NCBI GenBank assembly: GCA_947627115.1
Contig: CANQUQ010000001.1
Coordinates: 248,001-312,000 of the forward strand
DNA from: an uncultured Acetatifactor sp.
GTDB taxonomy: Bacteria; Bacillota; Clostridia; Lachnospirales; Lachnospiraceae
Reading direction: 5' to 3'
DNA: 64,000 nucleotides
The notes under the pieces are model-generated. The model did no database searches, was not told the DNA's origin, and saw only the letters and a program-made list of their open reading frames with translations. Position 1 is the first letter of the stretch. Each line of letters opens with the position of its first letter. The position numbers were made by a program, and so were the translations under genes. Shown here in pieces: positions 56,836-64,000 of the stretch.

Positions 56836-57912
56836 TCAGAATTCTGCTTTGCGCAGCCGCATTCTATGAATCTCCTTCATTTCCTCAAGCAGCCGTTCAT
56901 TTTCCTGGGGCAGCCGGACGGCGATCCGATAATATCCCTTCTCCAGCCCTCTGTAAGAGTCGCAGCATCTGATGAGAATTCCCCTCTCCCCCAGACGATC
57001 GGCAAAATCAGGGATATCCGTGTAAAAAAGCAGGTAGTTCGCCTCGCCCTCCACCGTTTGAAAGGACAGCTCCTTAAGCCCGTCTCTTAAATACGCCCGC
57101 TGTCCTCTGACCAACGGAAGGGAACGCTCTAAATATTCCTCGTCCTCTAAGGCGGCGATACCGGCCTCCTGCGCCACCGCGGACACGGGCCAGCTCTGTC
57201 CCATTGCCCACAGCCTTTTCCGAAGACTTTCCTCGCTGCAGAAGGCGTAACCCAGCCGCAGGCCTGCCAGAGCATAAAGCTTCGTGGGCGCCTGCAGAAT
57301 GATCAGATTGCGGCAGTCGGAAAGACAGCCTATGAGGGAATACGCTGCCGGATCGTCCAGAAAGCCGTTAAAACACTCATCCACCCATAAAATGGTCCCA
57401 CATTCCCTGCACCGTTCCAGAATTTTACGCAAAAGGCAGGGGTCCGCCGTCCTGCCCGTGGGATTGTTGGGATTGCACAGAAAGAATCCGGCCAGTCCGG
57501 GGACGATATGATCCAGAACCGTCTCCGTCAAAGAAAAATCCTTCTCCGGCTCCAGTCTGTGATAGAGAATCCGGCAGCCAAAAGCACAGAGGGCAGCCTC
57601 GTATTCCGAAAAGGTGGGCGCGGTGAGCAGTACACGCTTTCCCCGCATCAGGGCCGCCGCCCGGAAAATCAGGTCGCTTGCGCCGTTTCCGGGAACAATA
57701 TACTCCGCCGGAATGCCGAAATGCTCTCCCACTGCAAGTCTCAGCCGCAGATATTTTCGGTCCGGGTACTCCCCTGCCCGGTCCAGGGCTCCCATGGCCG
57801 CCGCCCTCGCTCTGGGGGACATTCCCAGAGGATTGACATTGACGGAAAAGTCCAGCGGCTCCCGCCCATATTTTTCAAAAAATTCCCGGCGGTTCCCTCC
57901 GTGAATTACCAT
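56836..57912 (-). CDS. cobD: Threonine-phosphate decarboxylase
   Basis: MVIHGGNRREFFEKYGREPLDFSVNVNPLGMSPRARAAAMGALDRAGEYPDRKYLRLRLAVGEHFGIPAEYIVPGNGASDLIFRAA...NPNNPTGR. Confidence 0.94.
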   Translation of the reverse strand: MVIHGGNRREFFEKYGREPLDFSVNVNPLGMSPRARAAAMGALDRAGEYPDRKYLRLRLAVGEHFGIPAEYIVPGNGASDLIFRAAALMRGKRVLLTAPTFSEYEAALCAFGCRILYHRLEPEKDFSLTETVLDHIVPGLAGFFLCNPNNPTGRTADPCLLRKILERCRECGTILWVDECFNGFLDDPAAYSLIGCLSDCRNLIILQAPTKLYALAGLRLGYAFCSEESLRKRLWAMGQSWPVSAVAQEAGIAALEDEEYLERSLPLVRGQRAYLRDGLKELSFQTVEGEANYLLFYTDIPDFADRLGERGILIRCCDSYRGLEKGYYRIAVRLPQENERLLEEMKEIHRMRLRKAEF

Positions 57913-58868
57913 AACAGGATCACCGCTCCTTTCACGAGCACACAGAAGAAGAAACAAAGCCATCCCGTTCCATAGAGCAGCCTGTCCGCCCGCAGGATAT
58001 CCTCAGCCTCTATGGGCCGGTCATCATCTCCGATAAGGGGCCGCTCCCTCCGTTTTCCGAAATAGAACGCCGGTCCCCCCAGCTGAATGTGGAGAGCGCC
58101 CGCGCATGCCGCCTCGCCCTGAGCGGAGTTCGGACTGGAATGACGGTAGCGGTCCCTTAAAAAAATCCTCAGGGCATTCTTTCCGTCCAGTCCTACGGCG
58201 CCGGCCACAGCGGTCATCAGAAGACCTGTAAGCCGGGATGGAATCAGATTTGCAGCATCGTCAAGCCGTGCCGCGGCCCGGCCAAAATACAGATACCGCG
58301 GAGTCCTGTATCCCAGCATACTGTCCATGGTGTTCACTGCCTTGTACAGTACGCCAAGGGCTCCTCCTCCCAAAGCCAGGTACAGCATGGGCGCGATTTC
58401 CCCGTCGGAGCAGTTTTCCGCCACGGTCTCCACGCAGGCGCGAAAAACGCCCGGCAGATCCAGCTTTTCCGTATCCCGGCCCACGATCCGGCCCACGGCC
58501 TTTCTGGCCGCCGCAAGATCGTGACGGCATTCGTACACCCGCACGCTTTCCTGCTTCAGCCCGCGCATGGCAAGACACTGCCAGCAAAGAAAACTCTCTC
58601 CCAAAAGACCGACAGCCGGATGCAGCCTGTAGAGCAGGGCAAGGGATCCCGCGCTTATCAAAAAAGAACCGCCTGCTGTCAAAAGGACCAGAATAAGACC
58701 GCCTGCGAGCTGTGCCCTCGGCGTCTTCGGCAGGATCCGCCGAAGCGCCTTTTCCCAAAAGGAGATCCCTCTGCCGATCAAGACTACGATGTGGAAGCGT
58801 CCCAGGGGATCGCCCCACAAAATATCCAGAAAAAATCCCGCGCAGAACGCCGCCAGATGACAGATCAT
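57906..58868 (-). CDS. cbiB: Adenosylcobinamide-phosphate synthase
   Basis: FFLDILWGDPLGRFHIVVLIGRGISFWEKALRR...IVGRDTEKLD...VETVAENCSDGEIAPMLYLALGGGALGVLYKAVNTMDSMLGY. Confidence 0.96.
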   Translation of the reverse strand: MICHLAAFCAGFFLDILWGDPLGRFHIVVLIGRGISFWEKALRRILPKTPRAQLAGGLILVLLTAGGSFLISAGSLALLYRLHPAVGLLGESFLCWQCLAMRGLKQESVRVYECRHDLAAARKAVGRIVGRDTEKLDLPGVFRACVETVAENCSDGEIAPMLYLALGGGALGVLYKAVNTMDSMLGYRTPRYLYFGRAAARLDDAANLIPSRLTGLLMTAVAGAVGLDGKNALRIFLRDRYRHSSPNSAQGEAACAGALHIQLGGPAFYFGKRRERPLIGDDDRPIEAEDILRADRLLYGTGWLCFFFCVLVKGAVILLW

Positions 58869-59533
58869 AACGCTATCTTCTCCATCTTTATCACATCTTT
58901 CAGCACAAAGGGCAGCCCTTCCCCCTCCCCGTCCTCCTGTCCGGGAAAGGACACGGTACAGAGAAATCCCTTGCAGTTCCCCAGATATCCCTCATAAAAG
59001 GACATGCGGGGGCGGGCAAATTTCTCCAGTATGGCCATGACCGATCCTCCGTGGAGCACAAATACCGCCGTTTCCTGTCTCAGAGGGCTTCCTGATCCCA
59101 GCTCCTCCTCTGCGCGGGAGCAAAAAGACAGATACGGAGTCAGAAGCTTTTCAAAGGCGGCCTGCACGCGGGCAGCAAACTCCTGTCTGGACTCCCCTCC
59201 CGGACACCGTCCCAGGCAGCCGCCATCCACCCACTGCCGATAGGATAAGTCGGATTCCATTTCCCCGGCATTTTTGCCTTCAAAGGCGCCAAAATCCATT
59301 TCCCGCAGCTGCGCTACGGGTATCAGCCGGGCGTTGGGAAACAGGATCCTCGCCGTCTGCAGGGTGCGGGAGAGAGGGGACACATAGACGGAAAGTCTGT
59401 CCCGGCTGCCGCCTGCGGCCTGAGCCTCCCGAATCCCCCTTACGCTCAGCGGTTCGTCCGTTTTCCCGATATATCGTTTTTCTTCATTGCCCGCAGTAGA
59501 TGCGTGGCGAATCAAGAGCACCTTCACAAACAT
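58865..59533 (-). CDS. cobC: Histidine phosphatase family protein (alpha-ribazole phosphatase-like)
   Basis: MFVKVLLIRHASTAGNEEKRYIGKTDEPLSVRG...REMDFGAFEGKNAGEM...VFVLHGGSVMAIL; in cobalamin operon. Confidence 0.85.
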   Translation of the reverse strand: MFVKVLLIRHASTAGNEEKRYIGKTDEPLSVRGIREAQAAGGSRDRLSVYVSPLSRTLQTARILFPNARLIPVAQLREMDFGAFEGKNAGEMESDLSYRQWVDGGCLGRCPGGESRQEFAARVQAAFEKLLTPYLSFCSRAEEELGSGSPLRQETAVFVLHGGSVMAILEKFARPRMSFYEGYLGNCKGFLCTVSFPGQEDGEGEGLPFVLKDVIKMEKIAL

Positions 59534-59901
59534 TCCTCCCCCGCAGTCTCCGGGAGACTTCCCTTGATCACGGAAGGAATCCCGCATACCATGCGGACCA
59601 CGGCATCCGCCTGCTGCGCCAGACGAATACACAGCCTTCCCACGGCCTCCCTTCCCAGCCGGTCCTTCAGATCAAGGGGAATCACGCCGCTTCCCACCTC
59701 GTTGCAGATGACCACTTCCTTTTTTAAAAGTATTTCATACAGCGCTTCCGCATTTTCAGGACATGCAAGGACCATTCGCTCCACATGGAAGATTACCGGG
59801 AGTTCATTCACGCAGGCATCCGCCATCTCCCCGGCCTCATATCCCAGCTTTCCCGCAAAGGTTTTCTTTCCGGCTCCCTCGCCGCCAACGATCAATATCA
59901 T
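59524..59901 (-). CDS. Short CobU-like protein (125 aa)
   Basis: MILIVGGEGAGKKTFAGKL P-loop; VICNEVGSGVIPLDLKDRLGREAVGRLCIRLAQQADAVVRMVCGIPSVIKG is a CobU C-terminal signature. Confidence 0.8.
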   Translation of the reverse strand: MILIVGGEGAGKKTFAGKLGYEAGEMADACVNELPVIFHVERMVLACPENAEALYEILLKKEVVICNEVGSGVIPLDLKDRLGREAVGRLCIRLAQQADAVVRMVCGIPSVIKGSLPETAGEECL

Positions 59902-60668
59902 AATGCCACCGCTCTTTCTGTCACTACATAGGCCAACAGCATCAAAAGCTGTTCCAGCGTGACGATATATCCGGCCAAATCCCCCGACATGCCGCCGAAC
60001 TGACGCTTTGACATGACATACAGATACAGGAGTCCGAACAAGAACACCAAAATACAGACGACCGCACTGCAGGGAGATAACAGGAAAAGCGCCGCCATGC
60101 ATCCTGCCGCCCACACGGCCAGAAAGAAGACCGCCTTTTTGGAGACTGCACTCCGAAAGGTATACTGCAGGCCTTCGGAGGAGGACGGAAAGCATACGCT
60201 GCCGAGAGCCCCCAGAACCCTAGAAAAGACCTGATGGATTCCCAGAACGAGTACGGCGTTCCGGGTACGGGGCAGCTCCGTGCAGAGCGCAACAGACAGG
60301 ATCAGATAAATGTCTGTATAGAACACGGCAAAAGCGCCACATCGGGAATCCTTTAAAATCTCCCTCTTTCGCTCCGGCGGAGCATGACTGGAAAGCGCAT
60401 CCACCGTATCACAGAACCCGTCCATATGGATCCCGCCGGATATAAGTATCGGCAGGACGGTCAGGCCCACAGCGAACAGAAGGCGGCCGAAGGAGAGCAG
60501 CCTGCACAGAAAGAACCAGCCAAGCTGCAGCGCTCCCGCCGCGACTCCCACGAGAGGCAGCCATGCCATCATATAGCGCATATTTTCTTCCTTCCATTTG
60601 AGACGGGGCATGGGAATCACGGAAAACATGGAAAGAGTCATGATCAGGGAACAGAAAGCTTCTTTCAA
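59898..60668 (-). CDS. cobS: Cobalamin synthase (adenosylcobinamide-GDP ribazoletransferase)
   Basis: CSLIMTLSMFSVIPMPRLKWKEENMRYMMAWLPLVGVAAGAL...GGIHMDGFCDTVDALSSHAPPERKREILKDSRCGAFAVF. Confidence 0.95.
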   Translation of the reverse strand: MKEAFCSLIMTLSMFSVIPMPRLKWKEENMRYMMAWLPLVGVAAGALQLGWFFLCRLLSFGRLLFAVGLTVLPILISGGIHMDGFCDTVDALSSHAPPERKREILKDSRCGAFAVFYTDIYLILSVALCTELPRTRNAVLVLGIHQVFSRVLGALGSVCFPSSSEGLQYTFRSAVSKKAVFFLAVWAAGCMAALFLLSPCSAVVCILVFLFGLLYLYVMSKRQFGGMSGDLAGYIVTLEQLLMLLAYVVTERAVAL

Positions 60669-61189
60669 AATAAGAGGACCCCCTTTCGCACGATCGGGAT
60701 TCCGCAGACCAGCTCATACACATGATCCGCCTTGCGGGCAAGCTCCGCATTGATTCTTCCCAATGCCCGGATATAGGCGGCAGTTCCCTCCTCATAGGAA
60801 AAACCGTCGCTTCCCACATCGTTGGTCACGACGATCAGGTGACTGCACTGAGCGGCCAGGGCATCCACGCCCCGGAGCACCCGCTCTGCGGGATCCTCGA
60901 ATGTCCCGTTTTCGTCAAACATCTCGTTCGCAGTCAGATTGCAGATACATTCCAGCAATGCCGTGCCCCGCTCAGGAAGACGCAGCGAGGAAATATCGGT
61001 GTATCTCTCGATGGTCTCAAAGCCCTTTCCCCGGCGCATAGTATTATGCCTGGCAATCTTGCGCAGGCTTTCCTCTCCAAAGGGACGCATGGCGGCAATA
61101 TAATATCGGGGCATTGACAGCTTCATACAGAGCGCCTCTGCGTAGGAACTCTTTCCGCATCCTGAGCCCCCGGTGAGCAAGATCAGCAT
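60665..61189 (-). CDS. cobU: CobU-like adenosylcobinamide kinase/guanylyltransferase
   Basis: MLILLTGGSGCGKSSYAEALCMKLSMPRYYIAAMRPFGEESLRKIARHNTMRRGKGFETIERYTDI...ALLECICNLTANEMF...VVTNDVGSDG. Confidence 0.88.
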   Translation of the reverse strand: MLILLTGGSGCGKSSYAEALCMKLSMPRYYIAAMRPFGEESLRKIARHNTMRRGKGFETIERYTDISSLRLPERGTALLECICNLTANEMFDENGTFEDPAERVLRGVDALAAQCSHLIVVTNDVGSDGFSYEEGTAAYIRALGRINAELARKADHVYELVCGIPIVRKGVLLF

Positions 61190-61217
61190 AAAAACCTCCT
61201 ATACCTGATTCCGTTCT

Positions 61218-62291
61218 TTACGTTTCGACCTTCCGCCCGTCCTTCCGGTATTGGGGAACGCCTGCGTCGGAGAAGGAAACGGCGTCCCGATACACGCAAA
61301 GGGCCAGATCCAGAAGGGACATCATGCAGACCGCACCGGTCCCCTCTCCCAGCTTGAGATTCCCCCGGATGACAGGACAAAGTCCCAGTGCCTGCATAAC
61401 GGCCCTGGCAGCAGGCTCCGCGGAGCTGTGGCTGGGAATCATGGCAAGACTGCTGCCCGGACAGAGCCTTACCGCAAGCAGCGCCGCAACGGAGCTGATC
61501 AATCCGTCAAGGATCACGGGAAGACGCCACAGGGCGGCTCCCAGGTAAAAGCCCGTCATTCCGGCAATGTCAAATCCCCCCAGCTTACAGAGCACATCCA
61601 ACGGGTCGGCAGGATCCGGGCGGTTGATCCGTATCGCCTGTTCCACGATATCCCGCTTCCTGGCTAAAGCCCGGAGGGACAGCCCTGCTCCGGGACCCAC
61701 GGCCTGTTCCGCAGGCAGAGAAAGAAGCACTGAAGCTATGGCTCCGGAGGTGGTGGTATTTCCGATCCCCATTTCCCCGCAGGCGGAAAGAGCACATCCC
61801 TTTTCCTTCAGCTCCCCGGCAAGGTCCATACCTTTTTCAATGGCCTGCAGGGCCTGACTGCGGGTCATGGCGGGGCCCTCGGCAATGTTCCCGGTGCCGT
61901 CTGCTATATGCAGGTCTCGGACTCCTTCCACACGGTGCAGCATCCCAATGTCTACAGGCAGCACCTGGGCGCCGGCCGCCTCCGCCATCCTGCACACACA
62001 GGATTGCCCCTGGGCGATGAGCCGCGCCATAGTGGCCGTAACGGAAGCATCCGTCTGGGTGACTCCCTCCGCCACGACACCGTTATCCGCGCAAAAGACC
62101 ACCACTGCCCGCTTTTGCAGAGACAATTCCTCCTGCCCTGTGAGTCCGGCAAGCTTTACGCATATCTTTTCCAATTCCCCCAGCCCCTCCAGAGGTTTGG
62201 CAATCGTGTCCAGACGGCGCTTCGCCCGCTCCATGGCCCTCTCATCCGGAGGAAGGATCCTTTTGTTCAGCTGTTCAAAATCCATATTCAT
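61218..62291 (-). CDS. cobT: Nicotinate-nucleotide--dimethylbenzimidazole phosphoribosyltransferase
   Basis: RLDTIAKPLEGLGELEKICVKLAGLTGQE...VVVFCADNGVVAEGVTQTDASVTATMA...ACGEMGIGNTTTSGAIASVLL. Confidence 0.97.
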   Translation of the reverse strand: MNMDFEQLNKRILPPDERAMERAKRRLDTIAKPLEGLGELEKICVKLAGLTGQEELSLQKRAVVVFCADNGVVAEGVTQTDASVTATMARLIAQGQSCVCRMAEAAGAQVLPVDIGMLHRVEGVRDLHIADGTGNIAEGPAMTRSQALQAIEKGMDLAGELKEKGCALSACGEMGIGNTTTSGAIASVLLSLPAEQAVGPGAGLSLRALARKRDIVEQAIRINRPDPADPLDVLCKLGGFDIAGMTGFYLGAALWRLPVILDGLISSVAALLAVRLCPGSSLAMIPSHSSAEPAARAVMQALGLCPVIRGNLKLGEGTGAVCMMSLLDLALCVYRDAVSFSDAGVPQYRKDGRKVET

Positions 62292-63080
62292 GCCCGATTC
62301 CCCGTTCTTGCTTCCTCCGGATCCTCCCATTGGGAAAGCATCCTTCTCATCCACCCGCACACGTCCATTCCGTAGACCCGATCCAGGTACGCCGGCTTCA
62401 GCACATCCCTCGCTTTTCCTCCGGCTATGACCTGTCCTCTGTGGAGCAGCATTACCTCGGTTCCGTAGGCCTTGGCAAGCGAGAGATCATGTATCACGGA
62501 GATCACCGCCCGGCCCGGTTTTTTCAGCCAATCCGAAATCAGATCAAAGATCTGCTTCTGATAGGCCGGATCCAAGTGATTGGTGGGCTCGTCCAGCAAA
62601 AGCAGCTTCGGATCCTGGGCAAAGACCTGGGCCAGAAATGTCCTCTGCAGCTCGCCGCCGGAAAGAGTGAGTATGGACCGGCTGCGGCTGTTCTTCATAC
62701 CGGTGAGGGCAAGCGCGGCCTCTATCGCATCCCCGTCCCCCTCCCGGCAGCGGGACAGAAAGCCGGAGGAATGGGCATACCGGCCAAGAGCCACGACCTC
62801 TTCCACGGAAAAGGAGTAGGCCGTCTCGTGAGACTGAGCCAGAACACCCATACAGCGCGCCAGCTCGGCCGGTTTTTTCAGGCGGATGTCCTCCTCCTCG
62901 AACAGGACGTTCCCCGTATAGGCCACGTTTCGTGTGACCGCATTGATAAGAGTAGATTTTCCCGCGCCGTTCGGACCTACCACCATCAGCCAATGGCCCT
63001 CCTCCACGGAAAAGGTCACATGGTCCAGAATTTGATTTCGGCCGTATCTGACAGAGAGATCCTTTACACTCAGCATCATT
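62288..63080 (-). CDS. FecE/BtuD-type ABC transporter ATP-binding protein
   Basis: MMLSVKDLSVRYGRNQILDHVTFSVEEGHWLMVVGPNGAGKSTLINAVTRN...LSGGELQRTFLAQVFAQDPKLLLLDEPTNHLDPAYQ. Confidence 0.95.
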
Positions 63081-64000
63081 TCCCCCTCCTTGTGCGATAA
63101 AAAATGCACACGAAGACCACCGCTCCCGTCAGACTTGTGACGATTCCGATGTTCAGCTCTCTGGGATTGAGCAGGATCCTCGCCACAAGATCCGCAAGCA
63201 TCAAAAAACAGGCGCCGCCAAAAAGGGAGGCGGGCAGAAGTCTTCGATGATTGGGCCCCGTCAGCATCCGCAGCATGTGGGGGGTGACCAGGCCCACAAA
63301 ACCGATGCTGCCGCCCACGGATACACAGACGCCCACCAGTCCGGAGACGGCGATCAAAAGCGTCAGCTTTACTCTGCGCACATTTACGCCGATATGACGG
63401 GCATTCTCCTCACCCACCGCAAAAGCATTCAGTTCCCTTTGGTGAAACAGGATGACTCCTCCAAAGACAAGAAGCGCCCCAAAAAGGATCGCCGCATCCG
63501 GATATCCCTTGCCCTGAAGGCTCCCCATGGTCCAGAAGGTGATATGCTGCACACGGTCCGCAGCAAAAGTTATGACAATGCTCATAAGGCTGGAAACAAA
63601 CATGGAATAGATCACGCCGATGAGAATGATCGTATTGGTGGAAAGGGAGCGGTCCAGCCTTGCCGTCAGTCCCAATATGATAAGGAGGGACAGAAAGGCA
63701 AAAAGTATAGCCATTACCATCGTTCCCGCAAAGGGCAGGGCGGGAAAGGTAATGCCGAAAGCGATGGCAACGACCGCCCCAAGGGCCGCACCGGAAGAAA
63801 CGCCCAGTGTGGAGCCGTCCGCCAACGGATTTTTTAAAAGGCCCTGCATGGCGGCGCCCACCAGGGAAAGAGCCGCCCCGGTGATCGCCACGCAAAGCAC
63901 TCTGGGAAGTCTGACAGTCAGAAGAATGGACACATCGGTCCCCTCCGGAAAGGCGGCAGAGCTGCGGAATAAACATCTTTGGATTATGGAAGATAGCGCA
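63076..64000 (-). CDS. FecCD/BtuC-type ABC transporter permease, N-terminus beyond the window
   Basis: Frame open to the edge: ALSSIIQRCLFRSSAAFPEGTDVSILLTVRLPRVLCVAITGAALSLVGAAMQGLLKNPLADGSTLGVSSGAALGA...GFVGLVTPHMLRMLTGPNHRRLLP. Confidence 0.95.
   Translation of the reverse strand, partial: ALSSIIQRCLFRSSAAFPEGTDVSILLTVRLPRVLCVAITGAALSLVGAAMQGLLKNPLADGSTLGVSSGAALGAVVAIAFGITFPALPFAGTMVMAILFAFLSLLIILGLTARLDRSLSTNTIILIGVIYSMFVSSLMSIVITFAADRVQHITFWTMGSLQGKGYPDAAILFGALLVFGGVILFHQRELNAFAVGEENARHIGVNVRRVKLTLLIAVSGLVGVCVSVGGSIGFVGLVTPHMLRMLTGPNHRRLLPASLFGGACFLMLADLVARILLNPRELNIGIVTSLTGAVVFVCIFYRTRRGK

Noticed and set aside
63000-64000. Cobalamin riboswitch
   Set aside because: Expected for this operon but its 5' end is outside the window; no such element could be read here.

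Overview
The window looks like a chromosomal segment of a motile, spore-forming clostridium (Lachnospiraceae-like by gene content; inferred, not searched). Most genes are on the minus strand. From left to right: a flagellin gene with a sigma-28-like promoter and a structured, CsrA-like leader, next to a TPR-type glycosyltransferase; an Rpn-type nuclease and a solitary tyrosine recombinase; an HPt / repeat-DUF342 / HD-GYP signalling operon; aminotransferase-Lrp-TrmL genes; galT-galK; an LCP protein with a 39-bp in-frame minisatellite; two GH3 glycosidases with permuted domain order; and a collagen-like (BclA-type) protein. At about 29.46-33.42 kb there is a decayed mobilizable element (broken mobC, truncated relaxase, tnpV with two in-frame TAG stops). 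It encloses an intact AT-rich four-gene operon: XRE-like HTH protein, compact nucleotidyltransferase-like protein, membrane zinc-ribbon protein, and a 59-aa acidic protein absent from the supplied ORF track. This operon is my best candidate for an undescribed system. The right half holds tcdA, a soluble MCP, an NSS transporter, an orphan carB, a Bce-like ABC/two-component module, a cytoplasmic ParB-like/BMP fusion, a MATE transporter, a two-component system with an orphan solute-binding protein, and a late cobalamin assembly/uptake operon with two CobU-like genes. All assignments come from reading the sequence; no searches were run.
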